DNA of 64,000 nucleotides from Cymbidium sinense (Eukaryota; Streptophyta; Magnoliopsida; Asparagales; Orchidaceae), in assembly GCA_021442155.1 (NCBI GenBank), contig CM038223.1, forward strand, positions 35,190,983-35,254,982, in the 5' to 3' direction. Made by a program: the position numbers and the translations under genes. Positions within the stretch are counted from its first letter, which is position 1. The number at the start of each line of letters is the position of its first letter. Under the pieces are notes generated by a model. That model worked only from the letters and a program-made list of their open reading frames with translations, did not search any database and was not told where the DNA came from. Positions 36,430-48,763 of the stretch are shown here, in pieces.

Positions 36430-39278
36430 TCTGATGGTTTAAAAAAATTCATGGCCCCAAGGTTCCTCTCTCAAGGAGATCATCGATCAAGCTCACGATC
36501 CAGTTACTTGAATTCTAAAGATCTATTTCCTCAACAGATCGGATCCTACACTCAATGATTTTGAATAGCTGAATGCAAGAAAGGTAGACTAATTTCCCTT
36601 TGTGAAGCATCTCTCTTTTTTTAGCCACTCGAAGAAAAGAAATAGGAGGTGCGGATGCCCATTAGAGACAGGAACTTTCTTAGCTTACCGACCACGATCT
36701 CTCTCCACCAGCTTTTAGCCACCAAATAAAATTACTTGCAATTTTTTTTGTATTTTTGACATATACTCTATTCCTGTTATTTATATAGAATTCTTTAAGA
36801 TACTTATCCCATATTTTTGATTTCATCATTTAGAGTTTTGTTTAGGGTAAAATAATTCTGAAAAACTCTATTTTGATAATTTAATTCTTTATTTAAGTGC
36901 CAACACATGAATTTATAAGAATATAAATCCAATAAGGCCTTAGTTAGGCTAAATAGGTCATTTGACCTAAATGGGCCTAAATGAACCCTTTTAAATTCAA
37001 ATTCAAATAAAACAAAAATCAACCAAAATTACTTGTCTAAAATCATTTAGGAATGACTATCAAACACAAATCAACTCATCATTGAGCCCAATTTAACCAA
37101 TTTGGTCATTTAATGCAGATGTACTCAAACCTAACCCATTAAGTCTAAATGAGCCAAATTGAGTTCTAAACCCCATGTAAATGGAATTGATTGATCTAAT
37201 GCATCCCAAATTGCTTAGATTATCATATTTGAAAAGTAAATGCATTTTAATTAAGACAAACACATCATTTGACTTAGTTCAATTAAACCCAACCCCCTTA
37301 AACCATAATGGGTTAAATATGGATTAAACCCATGAATAATTGCAAATTTCATGAAATCACTAGTTAGAATCATTATAAAGGGTTAAATTGATGTAACTGA
37401 AACATTAGTCTAATGCTAATCCACGAAATGGACTAAGTTAGGTAAACTTACATCAAAATTACCTAAATGGCATAATTGAGCCTAATCATGAACCAAACCC
37501 ATTCAAATCCACCCAAACACATCCAAACTTATCCTACGATGGGTAAAGGGGGATTGACAACAAGTTTAAGAAACTAAATTAATCCCAACTAAAATCTAAA
37601 ATAATGGAATATACCATGGCAAGCAAGGGGAGAATGAAGCCAAATTTAACTGCCCCAATTCTTCATCCTTGTTGCCTATCCATCTCAACACCTCTAGATA
37701 GGCGTTAAGCAACTGATCATCTTTGGAGCTAGCCTCCAAGGATAGAAATCATCCCTACCAACCAAGAGAAGGGAGAAAACCACAAGAGGCTCTAATGGAA
37801 AGTCAAGAGAGAGTGATCCTTAGGTGAAATTGAGCATTCCACAACCTTCCCTTGAGTGAAACGAAGTCAAGAGCATCTATACCCCAATCCCCTCGTTGCC
37901 AGGGATCCAGAGAATGACCAAGCTCATCAAAATCCATCTATGCATTAGTCAAGAGGTCAATCCATGAGGTGGCAACCCAATTGCTTCTTTCTAAAGCTTT
38001 ATCGCACAACCCCACCACTAAAGATCACTGGAATCAAGGTACACGATTAAACCAACCATCAAGCTTTCAGTTTTAGTCCTTTTCAAAATGAATTTTATTT
38101 TAAGGGAGATCAAACTATATAGATCTCTTTGATTTAGTTTATTGATCATTTTGGAAGTGAAATCGAGTGATGTCAACGATTGGATCATAAAAAATCACCT
38201 CAATTCGACAAACAGCTCTCAGCTCTCACCGTCATCAAAGGAGGTGGAATCTCTATCATCCATTCCTTTTATTAGGAATGGATGACTGAGATTTAGTCAG
38301 ATCAAATGATTTAATCCCTATAAAAATCAGTATAATGCAGGATCCACGTGAATCCTACATGGATGAATATTATGGTGCCACGTGTAAAGTGGCCACACAT
38401 CAGATCCACGTGGATTCAATGTGGTTAAAGACAAAAATCATCATTTTTGAGTTTAAAAAATTACATATAAATAGTTAAAAATTTAAAAAATCATAATAAA
38501 TTAAATATTAGGCTAAAAAATATAAATAAGAGCTTTATATATTCATCTTTATGAGAGGAATCCATTAAAACCAAAAGCACCACATTTTGTGGGGCTATTT
38601 TTATTTTAATTTAAGTTTGAATGGAAATAATCAAACTTAAATTAATCCCAAACCTTTGATCAAAATGATTTGAAACTTTGGGGAATTGAGATTAGTGTTT
38701 AGATACACATTAGGTGAAATTTTGATAATTTATTGAAAAATAAATAAAAATATATGAAATTTTGATCTTAAACCCTAATTTAAAAAAAAAAATTAAATAT
38801 GAATAAAATAAATTAGGAAAAGCATGCAAATAGTCTAAAATATAATAACACATATAATAAACTTAAATAAACTATTAAAACCCATTGAAACTTAATAAAT
38901 CATAAAAAGATCTAATTTGGTGTTTAATTGAATTAATTAATTCAAATAATCAACCTAAAATTAAAAAAATCATAATAAATCAACCAAGAATTCAAAAAAC
39001 TATAAATAAATCCTTCTATGGATGCATCATTCAAGAGGGAATCTAGAAAAAAATAAAACCCTTTAGTAATTCTCTTTAAATTTGGCTTAATTTAAATTTT
39101 AATGTAATAAATTAACTTTAAAACACATATATGATTAGGGTGAAATCTTAGGGAACTTAAATTAGCAAGTAACCCCACTTGCTACAAAAATATCAAACCT
39201 AATTGACCTGTAGATTAGGAATTATTGAATTTCCAAGTCTCTAGGTCAATTTAAAGGATACAATACAACAACAACAAT

Positions 39279-39322
<44 letters not shown>

Positions 39323-42300
39323 GAACAAGCCTTTATCCCCTGAAGTGGGGTTGGCTACATGAATCCTTCATCTCCATTGTGTCCTATTATGTGTTAAATT
39401 CTCATTTAGTTCAAGTATACGAAGGCCATTTTTTATATGTCTTAACCATGTCTTTTTAGGTCTACCTCTACCATTTTTAACATAAGACAAATCTAATGCA
39501 TCTACACTCCTAACCCGATCATTGGACGGCCGACGCTTTATATGGCCAAACCATCTAAAGCAACTCTCTCTAATCTTATCTGCCACTGGAGCTACTCCAA
39601 CTTTTTCCTGAACATACTCATTTCACATGTTATCTCTAAGAGTAAATCCACTCGTCCACCTGAGCATCCTCATCTTTACAACACTTAACTTAGTCACATG
39701 CTTCTCTTTTATTGGCCAACATTCTGCACCATAAATTATTGCAGGTCTTACCACCATTTTATATAATTACCGATCCCAAGTCTGGATGTAAAAAGTGGAG
39801 GGTTGCTATAGCAGTCAACAACTAGCGTAAAACTTGTCAAAATAATCATGACGTGAATCCTTTAAAACATTGTATTAATTTAAAGAAAATAGTAAATAAA
39901 CAAAATCAAAAAAATTCACAAAATCCATAATATAAACTTAAAATATCATAATTAACATCAGATCACTTAAATATAATGTGCAAGTAATTTGAAAGTAAGA
40001 GAATTTAATTAAATATAAGCAAAGGATTAAGAATAAATGATAAAATAGATTTTAATTAAACTCCAAAGTTAATAATCAATTAAATCATGATAAACCTACT
40101 AATAAATAGAAATATAAATTCATTAACCTGTGAACTTTATAACTTATCAACATTAAGGCCATTTAGATTAAGGAATAAAGTGGCTATAAATGTAAATGTA
40201 AACAAATTTAATGAGATTAAGTTTGAATAAACCTTAAATGATATAAGAGTTAAAGTAGCCTAGGGTAAGTTTAAAACACATAAAAATAACCCTTCTTAGA
40301 CTTCTTAGATCATAGTTAGTAATGGTAATCACATTGTACCAAATGTTAAAAACAATCTTCTTAAATATAATTAACATTTCTCTTAAGTTAATTGAAAAAA
40401 ATTGAACCATTCCATAACCTATGAATTCATAACTTGAAATCAACCATTTTAATCTAACTTAATTATCAAACATTAGGAAGGTTAATGAAATAAACAAATA
40501 GAAATAAAAGGGATCAAAATTATATAAATGGTTATAAAATTGAAACATAATGAATCGAATGATATCCAAAATAAGATTGAATGTTAAGTTTACTCAAGTT
40601 AATGAAAGTAAATGAATGAATTTAACTTGAATTAAATAAATGAATAAAATTAATACAACCAAATGTAATAAGTAAATCCAATTTTCTTAGATTAAATGAA
40701 ACAAAAGAAACAAATAAAATTAATATAACTTAATGCTTAATGAAATTTAATTATGAAAGATGAAATGTAAGGATAAATAAAATCAAACATAAAGGTTTAA
40801 CCTAAACTAAAGTATAATAACATTAATAAGTAAAATATATAAAGAATGAAGAACATTAATTTAAATAACATAATTTAAATGAACACACATTACATAAAAA
40901 TACATATCATTTGAATATAAGCACTACATAAGAAATGAATAATAAATCCAATTAAAATAAATTAAAAGAACAATAAAATTTCAAAAGAATAAAATTAAAA
41001 TTATAACTTAACTTAAATCAAATCATCTGAATGAACCTAAAATGAATTAATTAAATACTTAAGATCCTAGATAGAGCTTTAAGATGAATCTTCATCATAG
41101 GGATAATATTTCATTTAGGATGTTGAATGTAATGGGTTCCACCCAAAAGTGGTATCTATTTTATTTTTCATTCTTAAAAATGTAAACCTCACTTTAACAT
41201 AAAAATAAATTTTAAAAATAAAAATAAAATCACAAATCATTAAATCATTTGAATTAATACTATCCAAGGTAAAAATAAAATAAACAAAGTTTAAAATTCA
41301 AATTCAAACTTGAACTAAAAAGGCCTAACAACATCTTACTACGCAAACTTCTTTTTTTCATACACTAGATTATTAGATCATAGACTCTAGATTTAGGCTA
41401 GGATGATTTGTGATGCTATGATGATGTGATGTGAAATGCTTTTTTATTAGGTGTACAATTTTAGACTGGATGGCTAGGATTGATTGCCATTAATCTGAAT
41501 GGTTGGATGTCATTTTTAGAATTAACATTATCTCTTGCATGGGGGCTGTGCTAAAAGGGACATTTATAAATAAATTATAAAATTGTTATTTGCTTACAAG
41601 TACTGAATAGTCCCTTAGCATAGCCCAATAGGACATGTGGGTTTGCAAGTAGATAGTGCTAAGCTCATATGTTTATAAAATATAACTATTGTGTACTATT
41701 TGTATTTTTCTTACATCTATTTTATAGGGCTTAGGATTTATTTTTAAATTTAAAATGTAAATTTGAGCTGGGAATTAGGTTAGGATCCACGGGGTCTATA
41801 ATTAATAGGAGCTAACCCTACTAGTAGATACGTGTAGAGGTCCCCTATGAAGCTCAATGGAGGTCCCTGAAGAAGTAGGCGATCCTAAAGAGAAGACAAA
41901 CATATATAAACTTTTGTTATACTATGGGCTGTATAAGGGCAGAGCTTGGTTGCCTATTTTCTCTTTCTTCTAGGGTGTATAATGGTACCCAACTGCATTG
42001 GCCTATTCTTTAATTTAAAATTGTCTTGGTTCACATTGGTGTTAGTTGGTAGCCCTTCTAGGTGGGTTATAAGTCCAAAAGAGTCAGGGATAGTTTACTT
42101 TTTCAAGTAAGAGAAAGAGCCAATAATTCCCAAAGTGAAATTAGGCCGAGCCTCTGACCTATGTCAGAAGCACTTATAATCTTAGGTTCTGAAGCATCCT
42201 ATTGGAGTAAGTCTTCAACCTTAAGCATTTATACAGTCTTGTGCTGCTAGAATATAAGTCTTACATTTCTAATAAAATGTCAACTCAAAATTCTATTTAA

Positions 42301-42660
42301 ATTCTAAAATTTAAAGCCCAACAGTAGGATAGTTGAGATACCTACTAGACATCTGAGTATCAATAGGCATTTCTTACTTAATCTAGATTGGCTTCCAAAA
42401 ATAAGTCTTTCAACGTTGCAGCGTACCCAATTGAAATTCTAAATTATCATTTCATTTGGAAACCAACTTAGAAATCCATGGAAACAATAACTTATTTTTT
42501 TAATCAAGAGTATTCTTAGGAAGAGATCCTTCATACTTAAGATGTAATTAACTATGAGGGTTTGCCTTTATAGAGAACCATGAACCTAGTTTAAAATAAA
42601 CCCTACTTTACTTCCCACGTGATTCATGGGAAAACTCTCTAGTACATTAAAGACCCATTA
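36430..42660 (-). repeat. Six-kb noncoding retroelement block, inverted copy of 58-64 kb
   Basis: Read on the minus strand, this block follows the same order of landmarks as the + strand at 58-64 kb. The pairs are: 42030-42660 with 58040-58650 (AGCCAATAATTCCCAAA); 41780-42000 with 59290-59480; 41340-41660 with 59580-59930 (CATAGCCCAATAGGA); 38540-41150 with 60115-61440 (TGGGTGGAACCCATT); the hairpin at 38250-38290 with 61708-61745 (AGGAATGGATGA); and the CATTTGACC/TTAACCC-rich 36900-37500 with 63000 onward. No coding sequence is found. It is probably long-LTR or untranslated DNA of a Ty3/gypsy-type family. An RTE LINE is inserted at 39265-39768. Confidence 0.7.
39265..39768 (-). mobile_element. 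5'-truncated RTE LINE with long (AAC)n tail
   Basis: The + strand begins with about 60 bp of AAC repeats (39265-39323), the complement of a (GTT)n tail, then the common 3' end. The minus-strand coding remnant 39586-39368 reads [20 protein letters not shown] and DLSYVKNGRGRPKKTWLRHI. It extends to about 39768 where KMVVRPAM-like codons stop. About 500 bp are left, with no RT active site. It interrupts a block whose uninterrupted counterpart is near 60.7 kb. Confidence 0.88.
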
Positions 42661-42689
42661 GCCTTAGGAGTCTATTATTAAATGATCAA

Positions 42690-44880
42690 ATCCATTCTAT
42701 TCAACATCCCAATCATAGTAGAATGAAATTTTCATCCTGAGATAAAAATCCATTTTATGGGTCAAACTAAGAACCTAAGTATCTTAATTAACCCCTTTTT
42801 ATTTGAATTTATTTTAATGATTTAATTAAATTGGTTTTAATTAGATTGATGTTCATGTGATTTAGTTAAGATTTAAAATATTAAGTTCACTGAGTTTATT
42901 TAATTTCATGTATCCTGATTGTTTATTTTAGATTGATTAAGTTTTAGTGTTTAATTCTTCCTTTAAATTTCATTTTATAGATTTTATTGAATTTTATGTG
43001 ATTTATGTTGATTACTTTATCTTGATTATTGTTTGATCTTATTCAATTAATCTTTTATTTTAGTTTAATTAAATTATTTAATTTATTTTTTGATTTATTT
43101 TTAATTAATTTAATTTATTTCAATTTTATGTTAGTTGGTTTATTTTAATATTGTTTTTGATGAATAATATTAAATATACTTTCATAATTTGGATTTATAT
43201 TCAACTTTTTACTCATTTAATTTGATTAAGATAAATTGATTATTCAATATCGCATATTTTAATTTAGTTCATTTGATTTTTTTGGTTTGATTAATCACAT
43301 TTACTTATTTAAAATTCAACTTACATTTAGTTAATGTGAATGCTTGTCAACCTTAGTATTTTAAGTTGATTAATTTGGTTAATTTTAAATCAAGGTTCAA
43401 AGCTTAATTTTAATTTAAACTTGATTTACATATTTTGATTTCATTATTTATGTTATTTGAATTTCATGATTTTAGATCTTTGTTGATTTAGTTGTTCAAT
43501 TTATTATTTGAGTCAATTTAGGGGTGTTTTATGATTAAGGGTTTATTATTTAGTTGAATTTCTTATAATGATATTTTATTTATTAGTACTTAATAATTGA
43601 TTTTGACCAAAAAAAAAGCCTAAAGGGATGAAATATTTAAAGTCCCAAACCTAAGTAGGTCATCTTAAACTTTTAGGTTATTTAGATTAGATGATTTGAT
43701 TAATTGCTTATATTTAATTATAATTATCATCTTTCACTTAATATTAAATAAATTTGAGATGATTTCAATGTTAATGAATTCTTATTTGTATATAGAATTC
43801 AAAAATTGACCACACATAATTTTCAATTGATTATTTTGTTTATCATAAATTTATTAATTTATGGACTTAAGGTTTACTTAATTTCACATGTTTTTTATTT
43901 ATCCCTTAAACCCTAAATAAATGAATTTCAAGATTTTTCAACTTTAAAGAGAATTTCTTTAGATCCTGTGATGGTATTAAAAATATTTTGAATTTATTTC
44001 ATTAATTTCTATAAGGTTTATAATTTTTTGATTTAATTTTTTATTTAAATTGACCTAGAACATAAAAATTTAGTAACTTTTGATTTAGATGTCATTTTGC
44101 TCTGGAAGTTTTACTGTAAGTGGTGTTCCTTGCCAATTTTTCTTTTTCTAAAGTTTCATCTTTATCAGATATTTATTTTAAGATTAATTAGGGTTTTAGT
44201 GTTTTCAATAAAACTTAAATTAAGCCTACATTATTAAGAGATAATTATGGATTTTAATTTTCCTTGATTCCCCTCTAAATTATGAATCCAGAGAGGGTTT
44301 ATTTGAAATTGTTAAATTTTGGTTTGATTTATTATGAAGTTTCAAAGTTCAGGTTAATTAAATGAAAATGAACTCATTTAATTCATAATTAAGCCATTTT
44401 AAGGATTAATGAGTTTTAGTGAGCTTTAATATTATTTCTTAGTTTCATTGATATTTATTATAATGTTTTAAGTTAATTCATGATTTTTCTTAATTTGTTT
44501 GAACTATTATGAAATTATTTCATTAAATTAAGGTTTATCGATTGAAAATTTTATATCTTTTAATTTTTTAATTTAACTACCAATAAATTCTCAAATTTTT
44601 ATCCAATCTATGTTTTAACCTTAATTTCAATTCCCCAAAGTATCAAATTGATTAGATTAATATTTTGAGTTTAATTAAGGTTTACTAGATTTTAATTAAA
44701 CCTCAATTAACTAAGAAATATCTAATGAAATTTAGAATTTAAAATTTAATGGATTCCTCTCATTGAGATGAATCCATATAGCCATTATTTATATTTTTTT
44801 TGGTTGAGTATATTAAGTTTTATGAATTTTTAAAATTTTGAGTATTTTTTAGATTTAATTAATTCAAAAATTTGAAATTT
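42690..44880 (+). repeat. AT-rich block, direct copy of 60.1-61.45 kb
   Basis: 42715-42790 (TTTTCATCCTGAGATAAAAA, CCTAAGTATCTTAATTA) matches 60160-60235. 44740-44800 (GGATTCCTCTCATTGAGATG) matches 61374-61400. It is also the inverted partner of 38540-41150, with about 1.5 kb between the two arms. It is extremely AT-rich and non-coding. It ends just before the gypsy gag at about 44.9 kb and could be that element's LTR or leader. Confidence 0.65.
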
Positions 44881-44904
44881 TCTATTTTAATTAGTCAGTG
44901 CAAG

Positions 44905-47095
44905 AGCATCTCTTTGCAAGTTAAGATAGAAGCCCCAACATATGATGGTGTTCATAACCCCAATAAATTTTTACATTGGTTAACCTAAATGGATGATTTC
45001 TTTGATTGGTATCTTATGGATAATTATCAATGAACTATGTTCACTAAAATGAAATTAGTATGTCATTTAAAAATATATTGGAATAAAATTTTAGCTAAAA
45101 AGAGAGATTTGGTAGAAACCTCATGACATGAGCAAAAATGAAAGAAATTTATAGGCTAAGTATTGTCCTACAATTCATGACAAAAGGTTGCATGAACAAT
45201 TAACTACTATTAAATAAGGGAATATGCCTGTAGTGAAATACATACATACAGTTGAAGACTTAATAACTAGAACTCCATGCACTCATCAAAAACATCAAGT
45301 TGCTAATAAATTTGTCAATGGTTTAAGAGGAGATATTAAAATGAGGTAGAGCTTTACGATTCTCAGACCTTAGAGGATGCCTTTCACTATGCTTTACTTC
45401 TCGAAAAATATAAGAAGATTGCATCTTCATCCAAGATGAAAGCTCAAATATCTTCTAATTTTTGACCACATATCAACCTCGAAAGTCTATCATTATACCT
45501 AATCCTTCTACATCAAATAACCATCCAAAATAACCCCTTCTAAATCTACTTCTAAAAATATGAAAGAGATAGTTTATTTTAAATATCATAAGAAGGGTCA
45601 TATGCAAATCAATGCCGAGAAAAAATCTTGTTCCTAGATGAATTGAATGATTTAGGAGAAAAAGAGAATATTGAACAGATACATGATGATACATCACTAT
45701 TAGATGAAGAAGTAGATCCAAATATAGATAATTCAATATCAATTATGAGGTGTATGACTACTTCTAGAAAAGAAGAAGATTGGAGAAGAAAGAATATTTT
45801 TTAATGTATATTTTATGTCAGAAAAAGAGGTGTAAGCTAGTAATAAATAGAGGGAGTGCTATGAATATTATATCAACTCATGTTATCACTAGAACTAATC
45901 TTACAACTGAACCTCACCCAATACCATTCCGAGTCAATTGGATAAATCCCTACCTATCACTAATAGATGTCTTATTCTAATTAAAATGGGTTGTTATATT
46001 GATCAAATTTTGTGTGATATTCTTCCAATAGAAATAGTTCATATTTTATTAGGAAGGCCATGACTTTATAATTTAAATGTAATCTATTATGATCATTAAA
46101 ATACTTATGTATTCAAACATAATGAGAAAGTAACAAAACTAATCTCGATAAAGTATAACAAAAAGAGATCAATTACACCCCCTCATAAAATTCTTCCTGC
46201 ACCTCCTGACAAACCCATTTCTAAACAATAACTTAAACACAATCAAGAAAAGAAATGTAAAACTTTAGTTGATTGTGATATCGCCATCCGATGATAGGGA
46301 CAATATTTATGATATACATAGTAATATGTGTGAATCGACTAGTATTCAACTCACAATCTTAGAATTTAATGACCTTACTTTTCTATTTATCTAATAATAC
46401 CTTTGAGAAATCTCTAATGATGTTAAAGATCACCACATACTTATTATGGACTTAGCTCTGTTATATGAATGTATTGATTTGATTCCTGATGACTTACCAA
46501 ATAATCTACCACCATTAAGCGATATATGACATGCTATTTTCCTGATTCCTATACCACAAATACCTAACTTACCCCATTATAGGATGAATCCAGTCGAACA
46601 TGTAAAATGAAAATTACAAGTAGATGAATTCTTGAAGAAGGTTTTATCTTAGAAATTCTTAATCCTTATGTTTTACAGTGCTTTTAACTCCTAAGAAAGA
46701 TGTAACTTAGTGGATGTGTATTGATAGTAGAACAGTAAATAAGATCATAATAAAATATAATTTTTTTATACCTAGGTTGAATGAGATGTTATATCTTATT
46801 TCAAATTCATCTTTATTCTCTAAATTGATTTAAGGAGTGGATACCATTAGATAAGGATTATACCAGATGATAAATGGAAGATAGCATTTGAAACTCTTGA
46901 TGTTCTCTATGAATGGTTAGTCATGCCATTTGGTCTTTAAAATACACCTAGTCTATTTATGAGACTAATGAATATTATTAGAAAAAGCTTTTATTGGTCA
47001 ACTCCTTGTAGTTTATTTCAATGATATTCTTATCTATAGTCTAAATGAGAAGCCACATCTACATCATGTTCACTTAAAAAAAGTATCCTTTTAAA
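44905..47095 (+). mobile_element. Decayed Ty3/gypsy gag-protease-RT
   Basis: Translation in shifting frames gives gag (44920-45430: IEAPTYDGVHNPNKFLHWL, SQTLEDAFHYALLLEKYKK). A zinc-knuckle remnant at 45570-45635 has lost two of its cysteines (KYHKKGHMQ). The aspartic-protease region is at 45830-46075 (INRGSAMNIIS, EIVHILLGRP). RT runs from 46500 (LPPLSDI, IPQIPNLPHYRMNPVEH) to about 47090 (GLYEWLVMPFGL-like, VVYFNDILIYS). The catalytic YFDD pair reads YFND (AAT at 47020-47022). RNase H and integrase were not found after 47095, and stops and frameshifts are frequent. It cannot encode a working enzyme. Confidence 0.85.
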
Positions 47096-47520
47096 AACTC
47101 TTCATCATTTTTATTGGGATGGGTAGGAGTATATTCTTCATGAGGTAGATTGATATAATTCAACCAAATTTCCCCTAACACAATGTTAGAGTTCATTTAG
47201 ATTTAGGTCCTACTTCTTATTAGCATAAGCATCCATAATTAATTACCCTTCTTACTACAGTAAGAAAGAACTCTCGATTAAGGTTGAAAATAATATCAAT
47301 TTTTGATATAAATTGATGTTTAAAGGTTTCTGTAGATGACTGTTGAAGAAAAATAAGAGGGTAGTCTCGATCAAGATCCCATGGTTCTGTCATCTCGAGA
47401 CTACGATTATTCTAGTCTACCAAAATCAAAGGGCTAGCAATAATGTCTAGGGAGTATGATTAGCAGCCATGAGTTTCCTCATCTTAGATATCTTGAGTAG
47501 ATTAGAGAATTAGTGTAGAG
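47096..47520. other. Spacer after gypsy RT, nothing recognised
   Basis: About 425 bp without recognised coding sequence or repeat, between the RT remnant and a tandem array. Confidence 0.45.
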
Positions 47521-47522
47521 AT

Positions 47523-47950
47523 GTTTGCATGGAAAACATAGGATTGGGCTTACATCCATTGAAAAGCTAAAATATAGGGGTGTTCGCATGGTGAACATAT
47601 GAGTTGGACTTCCATAATTATAGAATAGATGTTTGCATGGAGAACATATAGATTGGACTTATATCCCTTTGGAATGCCATAATTTATAGGGAAGTTTGCA
47701 TGATGAACATAGGACTGGGCTTACATCCATTTAAAATACAACATGGATGTACATGTTCATGTTGTGAACATAAAGATTGGGCTTACATCCCTTTATAAGG
47801 CCATAATTTGTTGGGAGATTCACATGGAGAACATAGGACTGAGCTTACATCCATTAGAAAGCTAGTTTATTTTAGGAGTTTGCATGGCGAACATATAGAG
47901 CTTACATACCTTTGGAATGTTAGTTTATTTTAGATATTTGTATGAATAAT
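47523..47950. repeat. Tandem array of about 60-bp units
   Basis: Seven or eight diverged units begin at about 47523, 47582, 47631, 47694, 47755, 47819, 47879 and 47936. The consensus is roughly GTTTGCATGGAGAACATAGG followed by ACTGGGCTTACATCCCTTTG and GAATGCCATAATTTATAGG. Units alternate slightly in the GAACATA(GG/TA)GA part. This is a minisatellite-like array of the sort often found in long LTRs or untranslated regions of plant gypsy elements. Confidence 0.8.
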
Positions 47951-48059
47951 ATTAATTTTTGGTTCTAAGGAGCACGCTTTGGCACTGAAAGCATGGCACT
48001 TAGGCACTATCTTGGTAGCAGCTCAACACTATTAAAATGGTGCATTAAAGTTAAGAGTA

Positions 48060-48077
48060 ATTAACACTATAGCTTTA
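48060..48077. repeat. Target-site duplication, left copy
   Basis: ATTAACACTATAGCTTTA here is identical to 48746-48763. The pair flanks the LINE at 48078-48745. Confidence 0.95.
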
Positions 48078-48745
48078 CAACAACAATAACAACAACAACA
48101 AGCCTTAATCCCACTAGGTGGGGTTGGCTACATAAATCCTTCATCTCCATTGTGTCCTATTATGTGTCAAATTCTCATCTAATTCAAGTATACTAAGATC
48201 ATTTTTTATACATCTTAACCAAGTCTTTTTAGGTCTACCTCTACCTTTCTTAACATAAGGAAAATCTAATGCATCTACTCTCCTAATCGTCATCTGGGCC
48301 GGCTTTTATGTGGCCAAACCATCTAAGGCGACTCTCCCTAATCTTATCTACCATTGGAGCTACTCCAACTTTTTCTCGAACATACTCATTTTGCATTCTA
48401 TCTCTCAGAGTAAAGCCACTCATCCACCTAAGCATCCTCATCTCTGTAACACTTAACTTAGTCTTATGCTTCTCTTTTATTGGCCAACATTCTGCACCAT
48501 AAGTCATTGCAGGTCTTACCACCATTTTATAAAAATTTTCCTTAAGTTTAAGTGGAACTTTTCTATCACATAACAGACCAAATGCATTCCTCCAGTTCAG
48601 CTCCAACTTGAATTCTACTAATAACATCTCCATCTATTTCACCATCATTTTGAACAATAGAGCCTAAATATCCGAATTGCTCACTCTTATTAATGACTTG
48701 ATCACCTAAAGTCACAACACTATCACTAAAACTTCTACAACTAAA
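48078..48745 (-). mobile_element. RTE LINE with perfect 18-bp target-site duplication
   Basis: A 668-bp, 5'-truncated element on the minus strand. Its (TTG)n-type tail is at 48078-48100. The coding remnant runs 48633-48283 on the minus strand ([80 protein letters not shown]). The ORF is open over 116 codons, then shifts near 48290. The exact duplication ATTAACACTATAGCTTTA on both sides shows target-primed insertion and fixes both ends. Of the LINE copies here it appears the youngest. It lies inside the LTR-like block 47960-50350. Confidence 0.93.
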
Positions 48746-48763
48746 ATTAACACTATAGCTTTA
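48746..48763. repeat. Target-site duplication, right copy
   Basis: Identical to 48060-48077; it marks the 5'-truncated end of the LINE. Confidence 0.95.

Noticed and set aside
45473..45742. 89-codon minus-strand frame
   Set aside because: It is the complement of the gypsy gag/zinc-knuckle region on the + strand.
47523..47950. Regular repeats considered as a CRISPR array
   Set aside because: The whole ~60-bp unit repeats, including what would be spacers; plant nuclear context; no cas genes.
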